Origin: Mesoplasma grammopterae ATCC 49580
Lineage (GTDB): Bacteria > Bacillota_I > Bacilli_A > Mycoplasmatales > Mycoplasmataceae
Direction: 5' to 3'
DNA length: 64,000 bases
NCBI RefSeq assembly: GCF_000701525.1
Contig: NZ_JNJC01000001.1
Location: 124,001 to 188,000, forward strand
Part shown: positions 53,145 through 64,000 of the stretch, piece by piece
Layout of the letters: the number at the start of each line of letters is the position of its first letter
How positions within the stretch are numbered: position 1 is the first letter of the stretch
Position numbers and translations under genes: made by a program
The notes under the pieces: model-generated
Told to the model about the DNA's origin: nothing
Databases searched by the model: none
The model's input: the letters and a program-made list of their open reading frames with translations, nothing else

Positions 53145-53771
53145 ATGTCAAGATATACAGGATCAACATTTAAAAAAGCAAGAAGATATGGTTTCTCAAT
53201 TCTTGAGAATGGTAAAGAATTTAGTAAAGGTAAAAAAAGAGTAACAACTCCAGGTCAACACGGTAAAGACAAAGCTCGTTTAAAAATGAGTGGATATGGT
53301 GCTCAATTACAAGAAAAACAAAAAGTTAAATTCATGTATGGAATGACTGAAAGACAATTCAGAAACACATTTGCTAGAGCTAAAAAAGTTCACGGTGGAA
53401 TTTTAGGGACAAACTTCCTAGTATTATTAGAATCAAGATTGGACAACATCGTTTTCCGTCTTGGATTTGCAATGACTAGACAAGCTGCTCGTCAATTAGT
53501 AAACCACGGACACATTTTAGTAAATGGTAAAAAATTAGACATTCCTTCATACCAAGTAAAACCAGGTGATTCAATTGAAGTTAAAGAAGCTATGAAGAAA
53601 AATGATAAAATTGCTGAAGCATTACAAAATAATGAATCAACAGTTGAATTCGTTAAAGTTGATAAAGCTAATTTAAAAGGTCAATTTGTTAGATTACCTG
53701 AACGTCAAGAATTAAATTTAGAAATCAACGATGCTCTAATTGTTGAATGATACAACCGTTTAATTAAATAA
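53145..53771 (+). CDS. rpsD: 30S ribosomal protein S4
   Basis: S4 nucleates 30S assembly by binding the 5' domain of 16S rRNA. The 208-aa product has [24 protein letters not shown] at the N-terminus, then [20 protein letters not shown] and the S4 domain [35 protein letters not shown]. The C-terminal ...ALIVEWYNRLIK contains a TGA Trp and extends the frame to 53771. RBS AAAAAGGAGATAGCGT is strong. It is monocistronic with a 5' leader that could bind S4 and ends in an intrinsic terminator. Confidence 0.98.
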
Positions 53772-53784
53772 TAAATTAAACTTA

Positions 53785-53814
53785 AAAACACCAGCTTTGT
53801 GCTGGCGTTTTTTT
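53785..53814 (+). terminator. Intrinsic terminator after rpsD
   Basis: AACACCAGC-TTTGT-GCTGGCGTT (one mismatch) followed by TTTTT. Confidence 0.85.
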
Positions 53815-53920
53815 ATTTTACATATTTATATAAAACTCATCCTAAGATGAGTTAATTTGTTTTGAGAGAAAAAATAAAATGTAAATTTGATAATAAAAGT
53901 ATATATAAATGAAAAGATTT

Positions 53921-53942
53921 AAAAACTGCTTTAGCAATTTTT
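53921..53942 (-). terminator. Hairpin with U-tract, probable tyrS terminator
   Basis: On the minus strand AAATTGC-TAAA-GCAGTTT (one G-U pair) plus TT, about 80 bases after the tyrS stop. Confidence 0.55.
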
Positions 53943-53946
53943 ATGC

Positions 53947-53980
53947 GGGGGGATAAATTCTTATCCCCTATTTTTATTAT
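53947..53980 (+). terminator. GC-rich plus-strand terminator in the rpsD-tyrS spacer
   Basis: GGGGATAA-ATTC-TTATCCCC, perfect 8-bp stem with a tetraloop, then TATTTTTATT. It sits 130 bases past the rpsD terminator, so a second short transcript may end here. Confidence 0.6.
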
Positions 53981-54021
53981 ATATATTTTTTTCCAAATGT
54001 TAAATGTTTTTTTGGAATTTT

Positions 54022-55263
<1,242 letters not shown>

Positions 55264-55272
55264 AAATTCTCC

Positions 55273-56328
55273 TTATTTTATTTGTGTTAGACGATCAGAA
55301 GCTATGTTTTTTCTACCAAACTTAGCCTGTTCTTTTCCGTTTATTAAAACTGCATCTCCTGTAAAATTGTTATCTATTTTGGCTAAATAACCACCAACTC
55401 CATAAATATCAACAGGTGTATTATTATTTTCAAATTCTTTTATTGTTTCTTCTGTTAAACCTGACGAAACAATTATTTTTACATGTTTATTTCCTGATTC
55501 ATCTAATGCTTTTCTAACTTCTTTAATTAAATATTCATTTACTCCATATAGATTTGCATTTTCAGGATATTTGTTTTTGTTTTCTTCTAAATATTTATCA
55601 ATTAAATTACCTGATGTATCAATTCTTATAGCTCAAAGTTTTTCTTTAAAATGATTTGCAACTTTTACAGAATCTCTTACACAATCATTGTTATAGTCAA
55701 CAAGAGACAATAAATCACTTTCAGGAAAATTTCTATAGAATGCTTCAGTTGCTTTCAAAATATCACCATCGAAGGCCTGAATAAGCGCATGTGGCATTGT
55801 TCCTGATGGTTTTGGCACGCTTGAATCATCAATTAATTCAACAGATGCTTCTGTTACAAATAATTTAATTCCTCCAACCCATGAAGAATATCCATCACTA
55901 GGCAAGGTTAAATAAGAATCAGCACGATCCATCATATTTAAAACTGATTTACCATTAGCGGCTTTAACAATTTTACTTGAGTTTGTAGCTATACATGAAT
56001 TTCTTGCTAAAATTCCGTCAATCATGCCTTCTAATCAGCCAAAGTTAGAATAGTTACCTTCAATCTTTAAAACTGGTTCATTGGCATTTATTATGTCTCC
56101 ATCTTTTAAAGCTCAAATTTTTAAATTTTTATAATCTTTGCAAGCAAATTCAAGAAGTTGTAGAACTTCGTTTATACCTGATAATGTTATATTATTTTTT
56201 CTTTGAAAAAATTGCATTGTAACAATAGAATTTGGGAATTCATTATTAATAATTAGACTAGTTTTTTTAAAATAGTCAGCTATATAATATCCGTCTTTTA
56301 TTTTTTTATCAAAATTTATTTTATTCAT
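55273..56328 (-). CDS. pncB: Nicotinate phosphoribosyltransferase
   Basis: Makes nicotinate mononucleotide from nicotinate and PRPP, the entry to NAD salvage. The 351-aa product has YYIADYFKKTS at the N-terminus, VTMQFFQRKN (family motif around TMxxFxR), EGMIDGILARNSCIATNSSKIV, FGTRR-equivalent region as NMMDRADSYL, and the C-terminal FxGxVGGYLAK-like IYGVGGYLAKIDNN. Catalytic His and phosphoribosyl sites cannot be placed precisely. One Trp at 55879-55881 is a rare TGG. It is shorter than some PncB proteins. It lies between YtpR-like and tyrS genes, all in the same direction. The family member could also be a nicotinamide-type enzyme, though this is less likely. Confidence 0.85.
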
Positions 56329-56332
56329 AAAA

Positions 56333-56914
56333 TTAACCTTTAAACTCGCTACCTAAATTATTGTGATATTTTTCATTTAACTCAATTATGCCTTCAGGAT
56401 TAAATTTTCCTTCTTCAATATTTAATTCTTTTGCGCTACATAACATTCCTTCTGAATCATATCCTCTTAACTTACCTTTTTGAATTTGCATCCCATTAGG
56501 CATTCAACTTCCATCTGTTGCAACAACTACAAATATACCTTCTCTAGCATTTTTTGCACCACAAACTATTTTTAAAATTTTTGTTTTAATATCAACTTCA
56601 CAAGCACTTAAGTGTGTATCAGGGATTCTGTCACATTTGACAATTTTTCCAATAACAAATTGCTGTAATGATTCAAGTTTAGTAACATCTTTTAACTCAG
56701 AATTAATATAAGTTAAAATATCAGAATCATTAAGAATAAAATTTTTATTAATTTCTAATTTTACTTCAAAGATATTTATTCCTACTAATTCGTCATCATT
56801 TTTTAAAATAACTATATTTCCTTTTTTTTCTGAAGATGTAATAGGTTCGTTTTTAAAAGTTAACATTAAACAATTAAACTGTTTATTGTAAAATACTCCA
56901 AATTTTGTACTCAT
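56333..56914 (-). CDS. tRNA-binding-domain protein, YtpR-like
   Basis: The product is 193 aa. The C-terminal half is a tRNA-binding OB-fold (EMAP-II-like) with FVIGKIVKCDRIPDTHLSACEVDIK, LKIVCGAKNAREG and VVVATDGSWMPNGMQIQKGKLRGYDSEGMLCSAKEL. These match the B2-type domain of PheT and stand-alone YtpR. The N-terminal half is a small helical region of unknown role. YtpR is proposed to be an editing or tRNA-channelling factor. It starts the pncB-tyrS operon and is divergent to degV. Reading TGA as Trp joins two pieces. Confidence 0.88.
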
Positions 56915-56991
56915 GTGTCTACCTCTATTTTAATAATTTTATTAATATTATATAATTAAGTTATTAAAAAAGCACAACAGGAGGTTATATT

Positions 56992-57822
56992 ATGAAAATA
57001 GCTATTTTAACTGACTCATCATTTGATGGGAATTTAAAAAGTTTTAAAGATTTGTACCAAGTACCTTTATTAATTGTTGAGGAAGATGGTACAACACATT
57101 TTAGTGATGACAAGTTAGACGATAACTTTTTTTATGACTTATTAGAAAAGCAGGTTCTTAAAACTGCACAAACCACACCGGGTGAAATGTTAAAAGTTTG
57201 AGATAAACTTTTAACTGAATATGATCAAATAATATTCTTGCCTTTATCAAAAGGATTAAGTGGTCAATTCAATACTTACAGAATGTTAAGTGAAACTGAA
57301 GAAGAGTACAAAGGTAAAGTCTTTGTTTGTGATACTAACGGAGTAAGCATTGTTAATCAAGAATTTGTTAAGAAAGTTGCCTTCTGAATTGCACAAAATA
57401 AAAGAGGTTTTGAAATAATGGAATTAGTTTCTAAAGCAAATGAGGATTTCATTGGATACATAATTCCAAAAACTTTAGATACATTGAAGCGTGGTGGAAG
57501 AATTAGCCCTGCTGCAGCTAGTTTAGCAAAAATGTTAAAAATTGTTCCCATATTAAGATATGATGGAAAAATTGATAAAGAAGCAACTGCAAGAACTTTT
57601 AAAAAAGCAGTTAATGAAGCATTAGATTTAATAAAGAAAAATGCTAAAGGTGTTAAGGTTGTTGATATATCTTATTCAAGAATGCAACCAGAAACTTTAG
57701 CAGAAGTCATTCAAATAATTGAAGAAAAGGGCTTTCAAATAAATTTAAAAAGCCAAATAACTAGCGTTATTGCTGCTCATACAGGTAAAGAAACTTTAGC
57801 AATTGCTGTATGAAAGAAATAG
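56992..57822 (+). CDS. DegV family fatty acid-binding protein (FakB-type), copy 1
   Basis: DegV/FakB proteins hold a fatty acid for phosphorylation by FakA, feeding acyl-phosphates into phospholipid synthesis. The 276-aa product starts MKIAILTDSSFDG (DSSxD/S motif), has KTAQTTPGEMLKVWDKL (the TSQPSP-type loop), PLSKGLSGQFNTYRML and TLDTLKRGGRISPAAASLAKML, all diagnostic. Reading TGA as Trp extends it to the stop at 57822. AGGAGGTTATATT precedes the ATG. It lies 8 bases before a second degV gene, so the two are one operon. FakA is not in the window. Confidence 0.92.
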
Positions 57823-57830
57823 GAGGATTT

Positions 57831-58682
57831 ATGAAAATAGTTATTTTATTAGATAGTTCAGGAACTAATCAATCAGAAAAAATAAAAAATAAAAATATTG
57901 AAGTTTTACCTTTACATTTTACTTTCCCTAATGGAACAGATATGTTAGACACTCCAAAAGAAGTAAATGAAAAAGGTATTATTAAATTAATATCAGAGGG
58001 TGTTGATATAAAAACAAGTCAAGCTAGTCCAGGTGAAGTCGAAAATAAATATGACGAACTGTTAAAAACTTATGATCACATTTATCACATTCCTATAACA
58101 GGTAATTTGTCAAGTATGTTACAAACAGCAATGATGGTTTCAAGAGATGACAAATACATTGGAAAAGTGACTGTTTATGAAAATTTAAATATTGCTGCTC
58201 AAGCAATTGAACAAACAGCACTTTACATTTCTAAGTTATTAGAAGAAGGAAAAATTACAACACCAGAAGAAATAACAGAATCTATTAAAGAATATGAAAA
58301 GGAAATGTATATTGCAATTGTTCCAGGCGATCTAAAAAGATTAACAAGCGGTGGAAGAGGAAAAAAAGCGGTTACAACTGTTTTAAATATTTTAAAAACT
58401 AAAGTTTTAATTAAATGAGAAGCGGAACCAAAAAAGGAAGCTATGGGTAGAACAATCCATTCAATTATGGATAAAGTAACCAAAGTGTATCATGAAAAAT
58501 ATTCAAAAGGGTTTGAAATGGTTTTTGTTAGAACTTCTTTAACTTCTTCAAAAATATATGAAGCTGCCAGAAATGCTTTATTAGAATCAAAAATAAATTT
58601 TTCAGAAGAACTAGTGCCTAACATTTACACAGCTCATGCTGGAGTCGATACTATTGCATTCATTATTACAAAAAAAATATAA
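57831..58682 (+). CDS. DegV family fatty acid-binding protein (FakB-type), copy 2
   Basis: The product is 283 aa. It starts MKIVILLDSSGTNQSEKIK and has DIKTSQASPGEVENKYDELL, IPITGNLSSMLQTAMM, GDLKRLTSGGRGKKAVTTV and the C-terminal YTAHAGVDTIAFII, the same diagnostic set as copy 1. The start is fixed by GGAGGATTT overlapping the end of copy 1; the in-frame start at 57810 lies inside copy 1. The two copies differ clearly, suggesting different acyl-chain preferences, as for FakB1 and FakB2. It ends at a bidirectional terminator facing the tRNA genes. Confidence 0.92.
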
Positions 58683-58731
58683 AAAAATGAATTAATGAAA
58701 GTTTTTAACTTCATTCAATTCATTTTATTTT
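58678..58731. terminator. Bidirectional terminator between degV2 and tRNA-Trp(CCA)
   Basis: An AATGAATT..AATGAA / TTCATT..AATTCATT hairpin of about 18 bp with T runs on both sides ends the degV pair and the tRNA transcript. Confidence 0.75.
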
Positions 58732-58736
58732 TCAAT

Positions 58737-58812
58737 TGGCAGAGGTAACAAGACTCGAACTCGTGACACTCGGTTTTGGAGACCGATGTTCTACCAACTG
58801 AACTATACCTCT
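58737..58812 (-). tRNA. tRNA-Trp (anticodon CCA)
   Basis: 76 nt. On the minus strand the acceptor stem is AGAGGTA/TACCTCT with encoded GCCA 3' end, the D-arm TAGTTCAGTTGGTA, the anticodon loop CTCCAAA with anticodon CCA, and the T-arm GTTCGAGTC. It reads UGG, which is rare in this window (four in-frame TGG Trp codons were noticed). It is nearly identical to the UCA gene at 58853-58928. Confidence 0.97.
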
Positions 58813-58815
58813 AAA

Positions 58816-58847
58816 AAAGTACTCAATAATGAGCACTTTGTTTTTTT
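58816..58847 (-). terminator. Terminator between the two tRNA-Trp genes
   Basis: On the minus strand AAAGTGCTCA-TTAT-TGAGTACTTT (one G-U-type mismatch) followed by TTT lies after tRNA-Trp(UCA) and before tRNA-Trp(CCA). It should reduce transcription of the CCA gene. Confidence 0.75.
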
Positions 58848-58852
58848 AAAAT

Positions 58853-58928
58853 TGGCAGGGGCAGCAAGACTCGAACTCGCGACACTCGGTTTTGAAGACC
58901 GATGTTCTGCCAACTGAACTATGCCCCT
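58853..58928 (-). tRNA. tRNA-Trp (anticodon UCA), reads UGA as Trp
   Basis: 76 nt. On the minus strand the acceptor stem is AGGGGCA/TGCCCCT with GCCA, D-arm TAGTTCAGTTGGCA, anticodon loop CTTCAAA with anticodon UCA, and T-arm GTTCGAGTC. A UCA anticodon pairs with UGA and UGG and is the basis of genetic code 4 seen throughout the window. It is the first of two tandem genes and has a strong promoter in front. Confidence 0.98.
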
Positions 58929-58943
58929 ATTAAACACTTAAAT

Positions 58944-58972
58944 ATTATAAATAAAAAAAAGGTTTTTTTCAA
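58944..58972 (-). promoter_or_regulatory. Promoter of the tRNA-Trp genes
   Basis: On the minus strand TTGAAA (58972-58967) and TATAAT (58949-58944) are exactly 17 bases apart, close to consensus. The start should be near 58937, 9 bases before the tRNA. It begins 3 bases after the Fur-type gene stop. Confidence 0.85.
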
Positions 58973-58974
58973 TC

Positions 58975-59448
58975 CTAATATGAAAGCGTTGGTTTAATTG
59001 ACCTGCAATTTTCGCAAATCACATGTATCTCTATCTTAATATGCTCTAATTTTTGCTTTTTATCTGAAATTATATGATCAAACTTATCAAAATCTATGTT
59101 CTTTATTTTATCAGCAGAAACATGTTCTATTTTTCCACAACCATCACATTTAATGTGAGCAGATTTGTTTGTTGAAAGTTCATATCATATATTTTTACCA
59201 TCAAAAGTATTTGATGTTATTATGTGTTCTTTTAGTAATAAATCTATAGTATTGTAGATACTTGCAAGATTTACATTAGATAAGTCTTTTTCAAGCTTTA
59301 ATGTAAGCTGTTGAATGTTTATGTGTTCAGAAATAATAATAAGCTTTATAATATTTGATCTTATTTCTGTTATTTTTATTGATTTGATTTTTAATTTATC
59401 AATAATTTCAAAATATTTTTCTTCTTGAATTTTATTTAACTTTAACAT
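58975..59448 (-). CDS. Fur family metalloregulator
   Basis: The product is 157 aa with the Fur layout: an N-terminal winged-helix DNA-binding domain (residues about 1-85, ITEIRSNIIKLIIISEHINIQQLTLKLEKDLSNVNLASIYNTIDLLLKEHII) and a C-terminal dimerisation domain with two CxxC pairs, CDGCGK and CENCR, forming the structural zinc site. The iron or peroxide-sensing ligands (HHxHxxCxxC in Fur) are only partly visible: SAHIKCDGCGKIEH contains His but fewer than Fur. PerR, Zur or Fur cannot be told apart. It starts 2 bases after the acpP stop, so it is coupled with acpP. The tRNA promoter begins at its stop codon. Confidence 0.85.
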
Positions 59449-59450
59449 AA

Positions 59451-59675
59451 TTATTTTGTTAGCTCAGCTATAACATTTTCTAAATCTTTAATTGTTTTTA
59501 TTTCTAAAAGTTTATCATCCGGCACAAATATTGATAAGCGATCTTCTAACACTGTTATCATGTCCATTAAATCTAAAGAGTCTAAACCAATTGATGAAAA
59601 TTGAGTATCAGCTGTTAGATTACCTTTTGCACCTTTACTTTTTAATTCTTTTATAATTTCGTTATGTATATTCAT
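59451..59675 (-). CDS. acpP: Acyl carrier protein
   Basis: Carries acyl chains as thioesters on a phosphopantetheine arm. The 74-aa product has the modification site DSL in FSSIGLDSLDLMDMITVLED, the universal ACP motif, and the helical IPDDKLLEIKTIKDLENVI-like C-terminus. The ATG at 59675 is preceded by AGGTGAT; the alternative GTG start 9 bases upstream is part of this RBS. It is followed by a Fur-type regulator. In mollicutes ACP is thought to serve phospholipid or lipoate metabolism, as fatty acid synthesis is missing. Confidence 0.94.
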   Translation of the reverse strand: MNIHNEIIKELKSKGAKGNLTADTQFSSIGLDSLDLMDMITVLEDRLSIFVPDDKLLEIKTIKDLENVIAELTK

Positions 59676-59706
59676 TTTTATCACCTAAAGAAATTATAAC
59701 ATTTAA

Positions 59707-60042
59707 TTAAGCTTTTTCTAATTGGTAAAATCACTTATAATTTTTATAATTATTTCAAATATTTACTTCTACTTTATTCAATTCAAAATCGAAACTTATG
59801 TTTTCCACATATGCTTGATTTTCTAGTTTTAATAGAAATACGCTAATAAATTTGTCTTTATCGATATCACCATCTTTATTTATAAAAGATCTCCATTCAA
59901 TATCTTTAAAAGTAACTTTTTTAATATTTAAATTATCTACTATTTTGTTCCCAAAAAAATTTGCACTTGTTATAGCAAAATATAAGGTTACTAAACCTGA
60001 AGACAAAATTATAGATAACAAAAGAATTTTAAAAAATTTCAT
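59707..60042 (-). CDS. Hypothetical protein with one N-terminal membrane anchor
   Basis: The product is 111 aa. Residues 4-27 are a single hydrophobic segment with no lipobox. The remainder is soluble with three TGA Trp codons, including WNNYKNYKWFYQLEKA at the C-terminus. I do not recognise a family. Its start lies inside the end of the 61159 gene, overlapping it by 14 bases, so the two are co-translated. It is followed 32 bases later by acpP. It may be secreted or face outward, given the single anchor. Confidence 0.6.
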
Positions 60043-61159
60043 AATCTTTTATCATCTCCTTTATTTCTTCTGCATTTAGCAAAATTAAAATTGCTCAAAA
60101 GGATTTATCGAATTTATAAGTAAATTTTTTACTATTATGAATATTAAATTTTAAGTTATCTATAAATTGATATTTATTGTAAGACTTAATTGCTGAATTA
60201 AAGGTAAAAGTTTCACCAAAAATATTTAATGTCATAACCATTCATTGATCTAAATTCCAATTATAAGGATTTATGTAAAGGCCGTCTAAACCTTCATTTA
60301 ACAACACTTTTTTTGTTTTTTCGTCTAAAACCGATAAACCTTCGTAATTTATTCAAAACGAATTTTCTTTTTCAACCAATTTAGTAGTTATTTTTCCAGA
60401 ATAATAATTTTTAAAATCATTTTCATTATTTATTTTAAAATCTTCTAATGTTAAATGCGGAAAAATTTTATTGTTTTTAGCTTGCTGAATCTCTTCTAAT
60501 ATAACTTTATTGTTATTTATTAAATGTTGATTTTCTTCATTAAAAGAAATTGTGATTTCAGCAAAATTTTTATAATACTTATTAACTTCTAATTGATTAA
60601 AATTTAAATTTAAATTTGCACTTAAAATGCAATCTGATGTTCATTTTTTTACTTCATTTTTAATATCATAATAAGTTAAATAATTAATTAAATTTATATT
60701 AATCTCGTTATCTACTTTATGAAATGTTGGATTTATTTTTATAAATCCCTTAGACTTATATTTTATTTCTTTAAATTCATGACTAAAACCAAAACTTAAA
60801 TTAATTGCATGTTCTTCTTTTATAGAAATTGGTATTTCAAATTCAAAAAATATTTTACTTCTATTATTTATTTCATAATTTTTAGCAATTGTTGAAGTTG
60901 CTTTTATTTCTTTTAAATCTGAATTATATAATTTGAAATCTAAGTTTGAAATGCTATAGTTTTTTTTATATTCATTAACATCAACCATATTTGGATTTAG
61001 GTTTAAACTTACTAACATTTTGAAATAGCTATTTTTATTAATAGTGTAAGGTTTATTTATAAAAACTATTTCTGGTGCTAAAAAAGATTGATTACCATTT
61101 GAAATAATATTTTCTACCAAAATATCGGTATTAACTTGTTCGTTGATTTGACTTAGCAT
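60029..61159 (-). CDS. Hypothetical protein, 376 aa
   Basis: No known family is recognised. The product lacks a signal peptide and membrane segments and is rich in Asn, Ile, Phe and Lys. Runs such as INKNSYFKMLVSLNLNPN and KYKSKGFIKINPTF suggest beta-strand-rich domains, perhaps two related halves, each with a region of the form (N)xxLNLN. A C-terminal short helix WAILILLNAEEIKEMI ends the protein. RBS is GAGGTGAACAAATG. It overlaps the anchored 111-aa gene, which hints that they work together. The gene set lies between ldh and acpP. A beta-rich surface or phage-like structural role is possible but unproven. Confidence 0.55.
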
Positions 61160-61193
61160 TTGTTCACCTCATTTATAATTAAGCAAAAAACGC

Positions 61194-61223
61194 AAAAAAA
61201 TAAGATGATTAACATCTTATTAT
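61194..61223 (-). terminator. Intrinsic terminator after ldh
   Basis: Minus strand AATAAGATG-TTAAT-CATCTTATT followed by TTTTT. Confidence 0.85.
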
Positions 61224-61232
61224 TAATTTTAA

Positions 61233-62186
61233 TTAAGCAATAGCTTCTTTTGCTTTTTGGTAAGTTGCGTCTAAAGCATCACATGATTCTTTAAATGCTT
61301 CTTTTTCTGCATCTGATAGATCTCATTCAATGATTGTTTCTCATCCTTTTGATCCTAAAATAACAGGAACTCCAGTATAGAATCCTTTTTGTCCATATTC
61401 ACCGTTTAGTTTAGCACCAACCATGAATGTAGTTTTTTCATCTCTCAAGATTGCTGATGAAATTGCATTTAAACAAACACCAATTCCGTAGTAAGTAGCA
61501 CCTTTACGTTCAATAATTTCATAAGCCATTCTAATAGCTCTTGTTCAACATTCTTCTAAATCAGCTTCAGTAATTTTTCCTTCAGCTAAGTATTTACTAA
61601 TTGGTTGACCCATAACTGTTGCTTTTGAGTAAGCAGCAACTGATGAATCTCCATGTTCTCCCATAATATAAGCATTAACTGATTTAGGAGCTACATTTAA
61701 TTTTTCAGCAACTAATCTTCTTAATCTAGCTGAATCAAGTGTTGTTCCAGCTCCTACAACTGAATGTTCGTCATAACCAGTTACTTGTTGGTAAACAGTA
61801 GTTAAAACATCACATGGGTTTGAAGCAATAACAGTTACTCCATTGAATCCTGATGCTTTAATAGCTTCAGCGATTCCTTTCATAATTCTTGAGTTATCTG
61901 CAATTAATTCTAATCTTGTTTCTCCAGGTCTTTGTGGACGTCCGGCAGTAATAACAATTAAATCTGCATCTTTACAATCTTCATAAGTTCCAGCTTTAAT
62001 TGTAAAAGGTTTGTCTAAAACAGCCATTGTATCTTGGATATCAATTGCGTTCCCTTCTGCAGCTTTTGCATTAACATCGATTAATACGTATTCTTCAGCT
62101 AAACCTTGGTTTACCGCTGAATAAATAAATGACATACCAACTGCACCAGTACCAACTAATACGACTTTATTTGAAGTTTTTTTCAT
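61233..62186 (-). CDS. ldh: L-lactate dehydrogenase
   Basis: Reduces pyruvate to lactate while reoxidising NADH. The 317-aa product has the nucleotide-binding VVLVGTGAVGMSF, the substrate-loop RPQRPGETRLEL (the catalytic Arg), NPCDVLTTV, and the active-site motif IMGEHGDSSVAA with the catalytic His. It follows LDH rather than malate dehydrogenase because of GRPQRPGETR with Gln next to Arg (substrate-specific site). TGA Trp codons occur at three positions. AAGGAGATATTAA precedes the ATG. It is monocistronic and its promoter is near 62238, with a terminator at 61194-61223. Confidence 0.96.
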
Positions 62187-62237
62187 ATTTAATATCTCCT
62201 TATTATTTCTCTCTACACATATAATTATATTCTCTCT

Positions 62238-62243
62238 ATTATA
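62238..62243 (-). promoter_or_regulatory. -10 box of ldh promoter
   Basis: TATAAT on the minus strand about 52 bases before the ldh ATG. A second TATAAT at 62224-62229 is closer; which one is used cannot be decided. No good -35 box is present. Confidence 0.4.
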
Positions 62244-62296
62244 AAAAATTAAGTCTTTTGTTAGAGAAAATATTTTTTGTTTTTTAAGTTAAATAT

Positions 62297-62328
62297 AAAA
62301 AAGCATCATTTAACATGACGCTTTTAAA
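62297..62328 (-). terminator. Intrinsic terminator after rpoC
   Basis: Minus strand AAAAGCGTCAT-GTTAA-ATGATGCTTTT (one G-U pair) plus TT ends the rpoBC transcript. Confidence 0.85.
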
Positions 62329-62333
62329 AAATA

Positions 62334-64000
<1,667 letters not shown>

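Larger units (their letters stand above)
53815..54021. other. Intergenic region with three further hairpins
   Basis: No open reading frame with an RBS is visible. The spacer holds ACTCATC/GATGAGT (53836-53852), AAACTGC/GCAATTT (53922-53941) and a GC-rich GGGGATAA/TTATCCCC terminator-like hairpin (53949-53968). These are more hairpins than rpsD and tyrS need. Confidence 0.5.

Noticed and set aside
59676-59684. GTG start for acpP three codons upstream.
   Set aside because: That GTG is part of the AGGTGAT ribosome-binding site of the ATG at 59675.

Overview
The window is about 64 kb of a very AT-rich mollicute chromosome. Nearly every conserved gene carries in-frame TGA codons where its family has Trp (argS, trmD, polA, dnaE, rpoC and others), and two Trp tRNA genes are present, one with anticodon UCA (reads UGA) and one with CCA. 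With genetic code 4 all the major reading frames are intact. A 2'-deoxyguanosine-type purine aptamer of the kind described from Mesoplasma florum points to Mesoplasma or a close Entomoplasmataceae relative. I saw no insertion sequence, prophage, CRISPR array or rRNA gene.

Layout. 1-4.5 kb (minus): a Firmicutes-like translation/replication block, rpsP-rimM-trmD-rplS-rbgA-rnhB, followed by a short tail-less ssb and a divergent dprA. 4.6-8.7 kb: a His-rich ECF S-component-like protein, ppa, then two membrane-anchored proteins separated by a perfect 87-bp direct repeat, one carrying a C-terminal HNH nuclease domain, then yebC. 8.7-11.6 kb: deoxynucleoside kinase, rluB, scpB, scpA. 11.6-14.5 kb: two unknown proteins and an MFS-like carrier. 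14.5-19.9 kb: argS, frr, pyrH, a small membrane protein, tsf and rpsB, the last behind a structured leader. 20-28.4 kb: flippase-like protein, RluD-type synthase, CPBP protease, HPr, pcrA, RDD protein and a glycosyltransferase. 28.6-31.1 kb (plus): def and RNase J.

31.2-36 kb: a PhnCDE-like ABC importer (fused double permease, ATPase, lipoprotein) whose leader holds the purine/2'-dG-type riboswitch and an intrinsic terminator. This makes a nucleoside or purine cargo more likely than phosphonate. 36-38.6 kb: two membrane proteins, then an FMN riboswitch controlling a RibU-like riboflavin S component. 38.6-41 kb: pgk and gap. 41-51 kb: dnaI, dnaB, mutM, polA, dnaE and thiI, a replication/repair cluster. 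51-56.9 kb: EzrA-like protein, rpsD with a leader, tyrS, pncB, YtpR-like protein. 57-58.7 kb: two degV genes. 58.7-64 kb: tandem tRNA-Trp genes with a terminator between them, a Fur-family regulator, acpP, two unknown proteins, ldh and the 3' part of rpoC.

Most genes lie on the minus strand in tightly packed operons with ATG/stop overlaps, separated by AT-rich hairpin-plus-U-tract terminators. There is no gene-free stretch longer than 300 bases. The longest spacers hold riboswitches, leaders or terminators.
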